A stretch of DNA of 64,000 nucleotides from an uncultured Anderseniella sp. (GTDB taxonomy: Bacteria; Pseudomonadota; Alphaproteobacteria; Rhizobiales; Aestuariivirgaceae). The stretch lies in contig CANKYU010000004.1 in the NCBI GenBank assembly GCA_947488295.1, forward strand, positions 558,001 to 622,000, given 5' to 3'. Each line of letters begins with the position of its first letter. The stretch's first letter is position 1. Position numbers and translations under genes: made by a program. Positions 37,322 to 46,847 of this stretch are shown piece after piece. The notes under the pieces are model-generated. The model was not told the DNA's origin. It did not search any database and saw only the letters and a program-made list of their open reading frames with translations.

Positions 37322-37789
37322 CTATCCCTTCGACAGCTTGTTCAACTCGGCGCGCGCGGCAGACAAGTCCGCCGTCGTCGCGGCCAGCCGTTCTGCAAGC
37401 ACTTTCATCAGATCGATTGCCATGGCAGGAAATTCCTTCAGCAATTTAAGCAATTGCTCTTTCTCGATGCAAAGGGTTTCCAGACGCGTGGCAGCCCGCA
37501 CGCTTGCGGTACGCGGCACATCGCACAAGATGGCGATTTCACCGATAATCGAGTTTTCCGCGAGCGTTGCCACAACCACGTCACTGCCGTTGATCTGGAC
37601 AATGACGTCCGCCTTGCCGCACAACACGACATAAGCTGCATCACCGGAATCATTCTGGCTGAACAGCATATCGCCTTCCATGAAGGTCAGGTGTTGCGAC
37701 GTAAACGCCAGCAGTTTCAACTGACTGGGTTTTAGCCCGGCAAACAGTGATACATTGCCAAGCATCTCGACTTCATCATTAAGCGCCAT
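37322..37789 (-). CDS. Stand-alone cyclic-nucleotide-binding domain protein
   Basis: 155 residues: a single Crp/cNMP-binding domain with the phosphate-binding cassette region (NSIIGEIAILCDVPRTASVRA, about 91-111) that includes the GEIA and PR-T-A elements needed for cAMP/cGMP. The C-terminus is a helix (LMKVLAERLAATTADLSAARAELNKL, about 127-153), possibly a coiled coil; there is no HTH. It therefore seems to be a sensor subunit rather than a transcription factor. It lies 32 bases after the ABC exporter stop and 10 bases before the flavin hydroxylase, so it is probably co-transcribed with the ABC protein and may regulate it. Confidence 0.85.
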   Translation of the reverse strand: MALNDEVEMLGNVSLFAGLKPSQLKLLAFTSQHLTFMEGDMLFSQNDSGDAAYVVLCGKADVIVQINGSDVVVATLAENSIIGEIAILCDVPRTASVRAATRLETLCIEKEQLLKLLKEFPAMAIDLMKVLAERLAATTADLSAARAELNKLSKG

Positions 37790-37821
37790 AATTTTCTCCC
37801 TTTTGGCGCAGATCGCTGCTG

Positions 37822-40545
37822 CTACTCTGCCAGCACTTGTGAATAGGCTCCGCCACTTTTCAACAGTGTTTCTCGCTTGCCGGTTTCAAGTATTTTACCA
37901 CCTGCCATTACACATATCTCATCAAAGTCCGACGCCAGCGCAGCGTCGGAAACAACCCACACAATGGCAGGTTTGTTTGTCTGCCGTGTTACATACTTCA
38001 TTACGTCGCTCAAGATTACGGCTTGCTGACGACCATCAAGCGCACTGAGCGGGCGATTCAGAACCAGCAGGTCAGGCTGCTTGATCAAGGCGCGCGCCAG
38101 GCCCAGCTTCTGCCGTTGCACGGAACTCAACCGCTTGCCTGCGGACCCTATGTCGAATTCCAGGCCTAGGTCGAGTATCTCGTCGCGCAACTGCATCTCC
38201 TTCAGCGTTGCGGACATGACCTCGAACACCCGTTGCGGACCCCGGGCGATACCGTGCGTGACACGGCCCATAAGCAGATTGTCCTGAACCGACGCCGCTG
38301 CGTTATAGGTTTCAGGATCGTAGAAGCTGATGGTACCGGCAAGGTCTGCCGGCAGTCCGTTCTTGAACCTGTTGCGACCGTCCAGCACCCGGTCCTGCAG
38401 GTCCTCGTCAACCAGCCCCATGCGATGCTGTGGCTCAACATAGGAGAACGTCAGTTCGATCAGCATGTAGCGTTCATCGACCGTCAGGGCGGTTTCGCCT
38501 GTCTGCTTGGCACGTTTCAACAGTGCAGCATACTCAGGCAGGCGTTCAGCATCCATGAAGGTAATCTGATTGAAGAACTCATGGTCTGGCGGCAGATCCT
38601 GAAACAGGCCGATGGTGGTCTCGGCAAGCTCAACACCCTTGGCGAGCAGCACGTCTTCAAGACCGGCATCACGCAAGATCGAACGAAGATAGTCATTCTG
38701 CGCCAGGTTCTGCGGAGCAAACTCGTCACCCACCGGCGTACCGAACAACAGGTTCTCACCAATGGTTGCCTGCACGGCGTATTTTTGCGGGTCAAACAGT
38801 TCGACAAGGTCTGACAGCTTCTCGTCATCGATATGCGCCCGCAAGGCCTTTCGGGCCGCGAGGATGTTGTCTGCAAACTGCGGGTTGCTGTCCGGATCGA
38901 CTTCGCCGCGCAATCCGAGATTGAACACATCGTCTTCCAGGCCCGCAGCGCACAACACGTCCACAAGGCGCTGATGGACAGCCATGCCTTCACCGCTGGC
39001 AGCCAGGTCATTGTCGATGCACAGCCAGTCCGCATCAATATCCAGGTTGCTGTTAGCCGTAATCGCCGCCTCATTGAGAAAACGCTGACGGGTCAGCGCA
39101 TCGGGACCTTCATAGGTCCGCTCCGCGACGGGTTGATGTTTGAGCGCGTACAGCAACCCGTCACGCAGACTGCCCTGCGGCAGGAATATGTCACTGGCTG
39201 CGTAACCGACACGGCGCCCGATGGCGCTCTCGCCGATATCGAAGAGATCAGTGCCGCCAAAACTGACAGAGCCGGTATCAGGTACGTGCAGCCTGACTAT
39301 CGAGTCCGCAAGCACATCGGCACCGGAGTTTGACGGACCGACTATGGCAAGGCTGGTGCCTGCGGCAATTTTCAGCCGCGCCCGGTTCAACAGGGTGGTC
39401 CCGGTATCGTCGGTAACTGTCAGGTTGTTGATTTCGATCGGGAACGCCAGGGGCGGAACCGCTTCGTCCGGCAACGCCTGCAGGTTTTCATCGAGCATGT
39501 CCTCTATATCGAACTGCTCCACAACCTGTGTGTACTTCACTTCCACATCTAGGCGCTGCTGATCCCAGTCGATCAGTTCCTTGATCGGTGACGGCAGATC
39601 CTTGTAGGCGGCGATCACGGCAACGAGCTGACCGACGTCAATCTTGCCCTGCAGGGCGAAGTAACCGCCCACAACGTAGAACAGAAACGGGGTAATCTGC
39701 GCCAGCAGGTTATTGAGGAACTTGGTGAAAAACTTGCGCTGGAACAGCTCATATCGAATGTAGAAAATCTTGGCCAGCCGGCTGGATATGTCGGCGCGCT
39801 CATAATGCGACGTGTCGTTGACATGCACATGCGTGATGCCGTCAACAATCTCGCCCACCCTGCCGGCCAGCTTGCGGGCGGTGATCTGACGCTCCTTGCC
39901 GAGGCGGATCAGGTGACGGCGCATCCTGGGAATGATGATGAACTGGATCCCGATCATGAACATGGCGATCAGGCCCAGATAGACATTCTGCACCATGATG
40001 AAGGTCATGGCGGTGATTGCCTGGCCGCCCAGCAACAGAGGCTGCACGAAGGCATCCCCCATGAAGCCGCCAATGGGTTCGACCTCGTCCTTGACCATGC
40101 TGGCCATTTCGGAAGATTTTATGCGCCGGAACGCACGCACCGGGAACCGCAACAGACGATCAACCAGCGAATAGCGGATGCGCCGCAACATGCGCTCGCC
40201 AAGCCTGCCCTTGTAGGTATTGATATAAAACTTGAACAGCCCGTTGACGATAATCAGCGTCAGGAACGTGCCGGACAGAGCGAACAGCGTATTCAGCCGT
40301 TCAAGCTGAAAACCTGAAAACAGGACCCATTCCTCGCCGGAGAAAGTCCAGCTCAGTTTCATGAATGTCTGTTCTGCACCGGCAGTTTCAAACCCCTGTC
40401 CCAAAATCGGACCGTTAACGATCTGCTTTGGCAGATCCAGCGACATGAAATAGGTCGGCATCGACAGCAGAACGATGAACAGGATGAATATCTGCGCTGG
40501 CCGCGAATGGGTCCAGGTGAATTTCAGGATGTTCCGTTCAAGCAT
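37822..40545 (-). CDS. Degenerate ABC-exporter-like protein with expanded nucleotide-binding domain
   Basis: 907 residues from the ATG at 40545, whose ATG overlaps the upstream stop (ATGCTTGA). The N-terminal half (about 1-330) is a six-helix exporter membrane domain. The ATPase domain has only remnants of the catalytic motifs: Walker A GPSNSGAD (403-410) lacks the lysine, the signature is LSSVQ (806-810), Walker B reads LLVLNRP (827-833) with the Asp and Glu both lost, and the switch His is replaced (VVSD, about 864-867). Between Walker A and the signature the usual segment is expanded about threefold. Three repeats of a Q-loop plus AGLED-like helix are visible (about 447-552, 582-647 and 740-800). 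ATP hydrolysis looks impossible as it stands; a nucleotide sensor or scaffold role is possible. Confidence 0.88.
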   Translation of the reverse strand: MLERNILKFTWTHSRPAQIFILFIVLLSMPTYFMSLDLPKQIVNGPILGQGFETAGAEQTFMKLSWTFSGEEWVLFSGFQLERLNTLFALSGTFLTLIIVNGLFKFYINTYKGRLGERMLRRIRYSLVDRLLRFPVRAFRRIKSSEMASMVKDEVEPIGGFMGDAFVQPLLLGGQAITAMTFIMVQNVYLGLIAMFMIGIQFIIIPRMRRHLIRLGKERQITARKLAGRVGEIVDGITHVHVNDTSHYERADISSRLAKIFYIRYELFQRKFFTKFLNNLLAQITPFLFYVVGGYFALQGKIDVGQLVAVIAAYKDLPSPIKELIDWDQQRLDVEVKYTQVVEQFDIEDMLDENLQALPDEAVPPLAFPIEINNLTVTDDTGTTLLNRARLKIAAGTSLAIVGPSNSGADVLADSIVRLHVPDTGSVSFGGTDLFDIGESAIGRRVGYAASDIFLPQGSLRDGLLYALKHQPVAERTYEGPDALTRQRFLNEAAITANSNLDIDADWLCIDNDLAASGEGMAVHQRLVDVLCAAGLEDDVFNLGLRGEVDPDSNPQFADNILAARKALRAHIDDEKLSDLVELFDPQKYAVQATIGENLLFGTPVGDEFAPQNLAQNDYLRSILRDAGLEDVLLAKGVELAETTIGLFQDLPPDHEFFNQITFMDAERLPEYAALLKRAKQTGETALTVDERYMLIELTFSYVEPQHRMGLVDEDLQDRVLDGRNRFKNGLPADLAGTISFYDPETYNAAASVQDNLLMGRVTHGIARGPQRVFEVMSATLKEMQLRDEILDLGLEFDIGSAGKRLSSVQRQKLGLARALIKQPDLLVLNRPLSALDGRQQAVILSDVMKYVTRQTNKPAIVWVVSDAALASDFDEICVMAGGKILETGKRETLLKSGGAYSQVLAE

Positions 40546-41161
40546 GGGCAGCCGTGTTCCGGGCTTCGGAGCTCTTGCCTGCGGGGCGCAGTACCACCAG
40601 TCGGCGAGACCCGTAATCAGTCGTTTCGAATGCACCGTCCTTTATCGAAAAATCCAATGAACACACAGTCTCCATCTCGGGGCGTTTCAGCAAACACTGC
40701 ATCTGCTCGCTGGCGCGCTGAAGGTTGGGCGAAAACTCAAGAACCGTAACGGCAGAGTTGTCGATCAGCGAGAACAGCTTCTGTCCCACCGCGTCCTGAC
40801 TTCCATAGGCCTTTAACGAATACCCGACGAACACCAGACCGTAACTGCCCGGCTGCAGTTCAAGATCGACGTCCTGAAACTTGCGCGCAATATGGCGCAC
40901 CCGGCACGGTTCCCCGTTCAGGTTATCTGATTCGAATGGCTCGGATTTAGGATCAATACAGACGAAATCTCCAGGCACATGACGCAGGAAGCCCGACACG
41001 GGCTGAAGGTGTCCACCGATTTCCACAATGGTCGAAAACCCGTCAACGAAGTGGGCCGCCATCGCCTGGCGCAAGCTCGCTGCCGGGCCGGCAAGATGCG
41101 GCATCCCGACCGGACCGGCAGGCTGATCACCTGATAATTTCGCGGCTGACTGCTGCATCAA
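40538..41161 (-). CDS. Methyltransferase-like Rossmann protein
   Basis: 207 residues. A likely SAM fold: STIVEIGGHLQPV (motif I, about 43-55), FVCIDPKSEP at the end of strand 2, and YGLVFVGYSLKAYG at the motif IV position. The catalytic residues are not classic and the family is not recognised. It overlaps the ABC exporter-like start by 8 bases and is divergent from another methyltransferase-like gene at 41264. Modification of a sugar or lipid in the surrounding glycosyltransferase locus is a reasonable inference. Confidence 0.7.
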   Translation of the reverse strand: MMQQSAAKLSGDQPAGPVGMPHLAGPAASLRQAMAAHFVDGFSTIVEIGGHLQPVSGFLRHVPGDFVCIDPKSEPFESDNLNGEPCRVRHIARKFQDVDLELQPGSYGLVFVGYSLKAYGSQDAVGQKLFSLIDNSAVTVLEFSPNLQRASEQMQCLLKRPEMETVCSLDFSIKDGAFETTDYGSRRLVVLRPAGKSSEARNTAAHA

Positions 41162-41263
41162 ATCTTCGTAAGAATTGGGTTACCGTCATGTTTTTACTAG
41201 CATAGCTGCGGTTCATTGCTCATACCACTGGAAATCGCAATCAGTACCGTAAAGGTGAATAGA

Positions 41264-41926
41264 GTGACCGACCGCAGTTTCAATAAGGATTATGTATTCG
41301 ACCTGTTGCGCGGCGCTGCCCGGTTCACCTGTTCCGACCTGTTGTCAGCGCTTGCGGAAACCGTTGCAGAGTTTCCCGATGCGCCCATCGATAATGCGTT
41401 CAACCACAAGCAGGTCGCGTCCAAGCAATGGGCCCGTGACATGCTGGCCACACACACACGCGCCACATTTGATCATGTCTGGGTCATGGGTGGCTGGATC
41501 GGCATTCTGCCGGCCATGCTGTTCGACGATGCAAGGTTCCAGATCAAGGCCATCAGCAGTTTTGACATTGATCCTGCCGTCGCCCCGATTGCCGAAAAGC
41601 TGAACAGGAAACTGGCAGGCGAAGCAACGTTCAAAGCCCACACCGCAGACATGTATGCGCTCGACTATAGCGGTGCCGGCGGGCCTGACCTGGTGATCAA
41701 TACAAGCTGCGAACACATTGAGGACCTGCCGAAATGGCTGTCATTGCTGCCGCGCGGTTGCCGGGTCATGCTGCAGTCTAACAACTACACCTCGGAGCCT
41801 ACTCACGTGAACTGCGTGGAGAGCGTTGACGAACTGGCCCGGCAGGCGGCATTGAGCGAACTGAGTTACGCCGGCGCATTCAGATTGCCCAAGTATACTC
41901 GCTTCATGCTGATCGGTCGCGTGTGA
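41264..41926 (+). CDS. Class I SAM methyltransferase-like protein
   Basis: 220 residues from the GTG at 41264, which has AAAGGTGA 5 bases upstream; the TTG at 41216 has no such site. Motif I is HVWVMGGWIGILP, followed by SSFDIDP, ADMYALDY and DLVINTSCEHIEDLPKW, and then CRVMLQSNNY. These match a SAM fold with a partly unusual glycine loop. The substrate is unknown. It is divergent from the methyltransferase-like gene at 40538 and its 3' end overlaps the convergent glycosyltransferase by 23 bases. Confidence 0.75.
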   Translation: MTDRSFNKDYVFDLLRGAARFTCSDLLSALAETVAEFPDAPIDNAFNHKQVASKQWARDMLATHTRATFDHVWVMGGWIGILPAMLFDDARFQIKAISSFDIDPAVAPIAEKLNRKLAGEATFKAHTADMYALDYSGAGGPDLVINTSCEHIEDLPKWLSLLPRGCRVMLQSNNYTSEPTHVNCVESVDELARQAALSELSYAGAFRLPKYTRFMLIGRV

Positions 41927-43061
41927 ACGTCTCATAACGCTCTTTCAAAATGCGCGCCGAAGCAGTGGCACCGTCCAGCTGCATGCTTGCCGCGTAGTCG
42001 CGGTCCTGCCCGCCGGCGGTATCAATGGCGCGCGCCAGGGCTTCAGGAGACAGATCGTCTGTCTGGATGCAGATCGCCAGACCGGCCGCTTGCAGCCGCG
42101 TTGCCCTGATCGTCTGCTCCTGCTCGCCATGGGTCGCAAAAGGCACCAGCACACTTGCACATTGGGCGCGCAGGATATCGGCGACAGTATTGTAGCCTGC
42201 CTGCGAAACCGACACCCGGGCGTGTCTCAGCAAGACCGCGAGGTCCGGACGGAATCGAACGATCTCGACACCGTCAGAAGCCGCTGCCTGCAGGTCCGAT
42301 ACTGCGTCTTCAGGCAGGTTTGGCCCGGTCACGATCAACCAGCGTGCCGTGTTAAAGGATGTCAGTTCCCGCGCCGCCAGACCCGCCCGCAGCAGGTCTT
42401 CGCCCACCGCACCACCACCTGCGGATACAATCACGTCATAGCTGTCGGCACTTGAGGGCGCCGTGTCATCCGGTGCTATCATGCCGGTATAGGCAACTCG
42501 CTCCGCAATTGACCGGGCGGCCGAAAAAGTCTCATCAAGTGTTGCAAAACGTTTGTCGCCGTGCACCAGCACCAGGTCAAAATAGTCGTGAACCAGGCGC
42601 GCCGTGGCCAGATCCCGCTTCGCGGACTTGGGTTGCAGAATATCGCGGATTGAACTCACCACCATTGGCCGGCGGCCTGGCGACAGCGCCTTGACATGCT
42701 CAAGCAGGGGCAACAGTTCAAACCGCATCTGGCGGCGGGCAAAGGGAAATGCCTCTACAATCAGGCAATCGGGTCCGGTCTCGTCAAATGCCCTGATCAG
42801 GGCATCCTTTCTGCGCGTGAGGTAAACCTCATCGGCTTCCCGGCCATGTTCGTCGGCAAGACCTGAAAAGCTGTCATCGGCGCTGCGCAATGCGGGCAAC
42901 TGTATGTTGGCAAGCTGCCGGCCGGGGAACCCGTCCACCGCCACACCACCGGTTACCATGGTGACCTCCTGGCCCTCACGCATCAGCGCGGACGCGATGC
43001 GGCTGGCGCGCACCAGATGGCCTATGCCGAGCAGATGCTGAACATAGAACATGACTTTCAC
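41904..43061 (-). CDS. MurG-like glycosyltransferase (GT28/GT-B)
   Basis: 385 residues with a GT-B fold. The N-terminal VQHLLGIGHLVRASRIASALMREG is the glycine-rich acceptor-side motif of MurG-like enzymes; the C-terminal region has VSAGGGAVGEDLL and SQAGYNTVADIL, the nucleotide-sugar donor block. It is the last gene of a three-gene glycosyltransferase unit (44322, 43058, 41904) and overlaps the preceding gene by 4 bases. Donor and acceptor cannot be identified. The presence of two MurG-like and two GT4-type genes in the region points to a multi-sugar product. Confidence 0.82.
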   Translation of the reverse strand: MKVMFYVQHLLGIGHLVRASRIASALMREGQEVTMVTGGVAVDGFPGRQLANIQLPALRSADDSFSGLADEHGREADEVYLTRRKDALIRAFDETGPDCLIVEAFPFARRQMRFELLPLLEHVKALSPGRRPMVVSSIRDILQPKSAKRDLATARLVHDYFDLVLVHGDKRFATLDETFSAARSIAERVAYTGMIAPDDTAPSSADSYDVIVSAGGGAVGEDLLRAGLAARELTSFNTARWLIVTGPNLPEDAVSDLQAAASDGVEIVRFRPDLAVLLRHARVSVSQAGYNTVADILRAQCASVLVPFATHGEQEQTIRATRLQAAGLAICIQTDDLSPEALARAIDTAGGQDRDYAASMQLDGATASARILKERYETFTRDRSA

Positions 43062-44302
43062 GGGCTCGCTCCCGTATTGCCTTGCGAAAACAGACCGAGC
43101 AACTGCTGCACCGATGCGCGATGATCAAAGTGGCCGCGAACCTTGCTCTCTGCCGCCGCAGCCAGTCGGGTGCGCAGGGCAGGATCCCGGGCAACCCTTG
43201 TCAGTGCCGCAGCGAGTGCTGCCGGGTCATCGGCATTGGCCAGCAGACCGTGGGTTCCATCGTCAATCAGTTCCGGCACCCCCGACACTTCCGTCGATAC
43301 GCAGGCAAGCGCCTGAGACGCCGCTTCGACCAGAACATTGGGCAGACCGTCCCGGTCTCCATCCGGGGCAATCCGGCACGGCAATACGAATATGTCCGTT
43401 TCCCGATACAGTTTCAGAACGTCTTCCTGGGCCATCGCCCCGTGCCACGTAATCCGGTCTGCGATACCAAGCCTGTCCGCCTGTTGCCGCAGCTCTCCCA
43501 GCAAATCACCGCCGCCTGCATGATCAAACCTCCAATGGATATCCTGGGGCAATACCACCAGGGCATCCAGCAATGTATCGTATCCCTTCTTGGTGACCGC
43601 ACGCCCGACGCTGACGAGGCGGACCGGTGCGGCAGCGTCGCTGCCGTCGCGCATGTGCTTGCGGGCTTTGAATGGCGCAAACCGCGACAGATCAAGCCCG
43701 TGATAGGACAAATGCACCCGCGACGGGTCAGACGCCAGCGACTGCAGCGTGGCCCAGCCGGTACGGGTGCATGTCACCGCCCAGTCTGCTTCCGCCAGCT
43801 TGTCGGCGAGGTCCCAGTCCTGGCTGGTCCAGATGTCCTTTGCATGCGCAGAACAGGTCCAGCCAGTACCCAGCATCATGGCAGCGTAGCGTACCACCGA
43901 TGCCGGGGTATGGATGAAGTGGGCATGCAGGGAGGCAACCACATCGCCCCGTTCTGCCGCCAGCACCATGGCCTGCACAAACCGGCGGGCCCGGTTGTGT
44001 GTCCTGTCCCGCGCCCAGTCGCGCCGGAAAGCCCTGAATGCCGAGCGATAACCAGCCAGCCGGCGCACTTTCAGCCATGCCCTGAGACAGCGCAGCGGTT
44101 CATCCTTGACGTATTCCGGCAAGTACATCACCGGTGCGCGTATCTCATCATGTACAGGGTGGCGCTTGGCATCTGTGGGCTTGCGCAGCGAAATTATTTC
44201 GAGTGGCAGCCCGGCGCGTTCAAGCCCGAGGATTTCCTGGGCTATGAATGTTTCCGACAGGCGTGGATAGCCCTTCAGAACGAATGCAACTGGCTTTGTC
44301 AT
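43058..44302 (-). CDS. Glycosyltransferase family 4 protein
   Basis: 414 residues from the ATG at 44302, with GGAAAG about 5 bases upstream; an upstream ATG at 44386 lies over the 3' end of the preceding gene and has no ribosome site. GT-B fold of GT4 type: AFVLKGYPRLSETFIAQEI, then RLVSVGRAVTKKGYDTLLDAL, and FVLPCRIAPDGDRDGLPNVLVEAASQALAC, with the E-x7-E motif. It transfers a sugar from an activated donor to a growing glycan or lipid. It starts 20 bases after the upstream gene and overlaps the MurG-like gene by 4 bases. Confidence 0.88.
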   Translation of the reverse strand: MTKPVAFVLKGYPRLSETFIAQEILGLERAGLPLEIISLRKPTDAKRHPVHDEIRAPVMYLPEYVKDEPLRCLRAWLKVRRLAGYRSAFRAFRRDWARDRTHNRARRFVQAMVLAAERGDVVASLHAHFIHTPASVVRYAAMMLGTGWTCSAHAKDIWTSQDWDLADKLAEADWAVTCTRTGWATLQSLASDPSRVHLSYHGLDLSRFAPFKARKHMRDGSDAAAPVRLVSVGRAVTKKGYDTLLDALVVLPQDIHWRFDHAGGGDLLGELRQQADRLGIADRITWHGAMAQEDVLKLYRETDIFVLPCRIAPDGDRDGLPNVLVEAASQALACVSTEVSGVPELIDDGTHGLLANADDPAALAAALTRVARDPALRTRLAAAAESKVRGHFDHRASVQQLLGLFSQGNTGASP

Positions 44303-44321
44303 GATGCTTTCCGGGCACAGC

Positions 44322-45533
44322 TCAGCTTGCGCCTGCGATGGCATAGAGATCCGCCGCAGGACGGCTGGCCGCCCATTTGCCGACAAAGGTATTTATGGTT
44401 TCGAGCCCGTTCAGCATCTGCGTCCCTCCGGCAGCATCAGGTCTTGTCCTGGACGGCAGCATGGACAGCGCGGCCGAAAGCGCAACAGCATCATCGGCAT
44501 CACCCGGCAACATCATGTCGACAAGATCCAGTTGCTGAGCCCGGCGCGCACGAATGAACTGTTCTTCGCGTGGATTGGTGCGGGGCACGATCAGGGCCGG
44601 CTTGTTGAATGACAACACTTCGCAAAACGTATTGTAGCCGCACATGCCGACAATGGCCGACGCGCCTTCAATCAGGTCTTCCATGTTGTTGTCGAACTCA
44701 ATCACATCAACCTTGTCCATCGCCTCGCACTGCCGGAATATCTCGGTGCGCTCGTCACTGGGCATCAGCGGCCCCAGCACCAGCAATGCGCGGGGCAACT
44801 GATGAGCCCCGCAAGCGTAAGCTGCCAGCACCTGCCTCATCAGGCCCGCACCGTCCCCGCCTCCACCGCCGGTTACCAGCAGGTAGGGCTCGCTGGGCCG
44901 GTTCATCGTAACCGGTGAAGACGTCCGCGATCTGCGCAAAAAACCCAGATACAACATCTTGTCACGCACTTCATCCGTCGCGCCAAGCCCGCTCAGAGGG
45001 TCCCAGAAGTCTTCCGGGCCGTACACCCAGATATCATCATAGAGGTTTTCGACGTGTTGCAGAGCATCTGTCTGGTCCCATTCCCGCTTGAGTTTTTCAG
45101 CGGAGTCCATCACGTCGCGCAAGCCCAGAATCAGACGACAGTCCTGCTCTTTCAGGTATTTCAGTGTCGGCAGCATTTCGCCACGCAGACCCAGAGGCTC
45201 CTTGTCGACGATCATGATGTCGGGTTGAAATGACTCTGCCGTATGCTGGATGATCGACTGGCGCATCTGCAGTGTATCGGTCAGATCGATATGCTTGTCG
45301 ATCGAGGTGTACTCTCCGTTGTAAAGCTTGATGACCGAGGGGATTTTCACAAAGTCTACGCGGGCGGAAAAGTTGAACGCACCGGCGATCTGCGACCCTG
45401 TTATGATCAGAATGCTGACGCCCTTGTAGTTTTCCACCAGCGAGTGGGCGATGGCACGGCACCGGCGCAGGTGCCCCAGCCCGAAAGTGTCGTGGCTGTA
45501 CATCAGGATGTGAACATTACCGAGACGTTTCAT
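44322..45533 (-). CDS. MurG-like glycosyltransferase
   Basis: 403 residues, GT-B fold. The N-terminal block SHDTFGLGHLRRCRAIAHSL matches the start of the MurG-like enzyme at 41904 in style. Later, YLLVTGGGGGDGAGLMRQVL and IVGMCGYNTFCEVLSFNKPALIVPR form the donor-binding part. It is first in the glycosyltransferase unit; the DNA in front separates it from the importer genes by about 130 bases. Substrates are unknown. The family is often adjacent to capsule or lipid-glycan genes. Confidence 0.82.
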   Translation of the reverse strand: MKRLGNVHILMYSHDTFGLGHLRRCRAIAHSLVENYKGVSILIITGSQIAGAFNFSARVDFVKIPSVIKLYNGEYTSIDKHIDLTDTLQMRQSIIQHTAESFQPDIMIVDKEPLGLRGEMLPTLKYLKEQDCRLILGLRDVMDSAEKLKREWDQTDALQHVENLYDDIWVYGPEDFWDPLSGLGATDEVRDKMLYLGFLRRSRTSSPVTMNRPSEPYLLVTGGGGGDGAGLMRQVLAAYACGAHQLPRALLVLGPLMPSDERTEIFRQCEAMDKVDVIEFDNNMEDLIEGASAIVGMCGYNTFCEVLSFNKPALIVPRTNPREEQFIRARRAQQLDLVDMMLPGDADDAVALSAALSMLPSRTRPDAAGGTQMLNGLETINTFVGKWAASRPAADLYAIAGAS

Positions 45534-45665
45534 GCACTCTCACTCAGAACCCGCTTTCGAACAGCCATCCGCCAAGACCTAACACCGTGCACGCTCAACA
45601 TCACAGCACAAAGTCTCACATACGGGTGTGCTGCCCGTGAATTCGCCGCAACGGCGGAAGTCGCG

Positions 45666-46847
45666 TTACTTGTAAGGATCGGCTGCATCGCGGAGTCCAT
45701 CACCCAGGAAGTTGAACGCAAGTATGACCAGCACCACCGGCACCACCGGCAGCATCAGCCACGGATACAGCGCAACCACATTGATATTTTGAGCTTCAAT
45801 CAGCAGCACGCCCCATGAAGTGATCGGCGGGCGCAGTCCCAGGCCCAGGAAGCTCAGCGCCGTTTCACCCAGGATCATCGTTGGAATGGCAATCGTTGCG
45901 GTTGCAATAAGGTGAGACATGAATCCCGGCACGAGATGCAATGATATGATCCGTTTAGGCTTTGCCCCCATAAGCTGGGCCGCCATCACATAGTCTTCCT
46001 CACGCAGGGAAAACAGTTTCGACCGCACTGCCCTTGCCAGGCCGGTCCAGTCCAGCAGGCCGAGAATGACCGTGATACCGAAATACACCACCAGCGGACT
46101 CCATGTCACCGGCATGATGGCAGCCAAAGCCAGCCATAACGGTATTGATGGCAGGGATTGCAGCACCTCGATTATGCGCTGAACGACCATATCAACCCAT
46201 CCGCCATAATACCCGGCCATACCACCGATAACGATACCCAGCACAAAGCTGACCATGACACCCAGCAGACCGATAGTCAGCGATATCCGGGCACCGCCCA
46301 TGATGCGCGAGAACATGTCCCGTCCCAGCCGGTCGGTTCCCAGCAGGAACAATTCACCACCATTTGCCGGACAGAACAGATGGGTTTCCATCTCCACCAG
46401 GCCCCACCAGTAGTATTTGTCGCCGCTGCAGAAGAAGCGGATCTTGTCCACCTTGCTGGTGTCCGCGGTGTATTCGCGTTTCAGCGTTTCCATGTTGAGC
46501 GTGTAATTCTGGCGATACACGAACGGGCCGACAAACTCGCCTTCATGGAACAGATGCACTTGTTGTGGCGGCGAGTAGATATGGTCCACATGACGGCTCT
46601 GAATATTGTAGGGCGCCAGGAATTCGCTGATGAAAATGGTCGCGTACAGGATAGCCAGAAACACGCCGCACCACACCGCAATCCGGTGCTGCCTGAATTT
46701 CCACCACATCAGTTTCCATTGTGGCGCAAGATAGATTTTTTCCTGCTCGGGAGAGATTTTCTCGATCGACATGACATCGAACGGTGCGTCCGACACATAG
46801 TGTCCCATCTCTTTGCCGGGCGGCGGCAGCGGCGATGTCATCTTCAT
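45666..46847 (-). CDS. OPP-type ABC transporter permease (DppC-like)
   Basis: 393 residues, longer than the usual 300. An N-terminal extension (about 1-50) precedes a first helix; a soluble periplasmic insertion of about 100 residues (75-180) contains several Cys and Trp. The canonical GTDRLGRDMFSRIMGGARISL, with four or five further helices and the EAA-type loop, then follows. This insertion is typical of the OPP subgroup that imports plant- or algal-derived oligosides as well as peptides. The start overlaps the DppB-like stop by 4 bases (ATGA). Confidence 0.88.
   Translation of the reverse strand: MKMTSPLPPPGKEMGHYVSDAPFDVMSIEKISPEQEKIYLAPQWKLMWWKFRQHRIAVWCGVFLAILYATIFISEFLAPYNIQSRHVDHIYSPPQQVHLFHEGEFVGPFVYRQNYTLNMETLKREYTADTSKVDKIRFFCSGDKYYWWGLVEMETHLFCPANGGELFLLGTDRLGRDMFSRIMGGARISLTIGLLGVMVSFVLGIVIGGMAGYYGGWVDMVVQRIIEVLQSLPSIPLWLALAAIMPVTWSPLVVYFGITVILGLLDWTGLARAVRSKLFSLREEDYVMAAQLMGAKPKRIISLHLVPGFMSHLIATATIAIPTMILGETALSFLGLGLRPPITSWGVLLIEAQNINVVALYPWLMLPVVPVVLVILAFNFLGDGLRDAADPYK

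Noticed and set aside
43082..44557. 491-residue plus-strand frame opposite glycosyltransferases
   Set aside because: No motif is present, and it is antisense to a GT4 gene with an intact donor-binding block and ribosome site.
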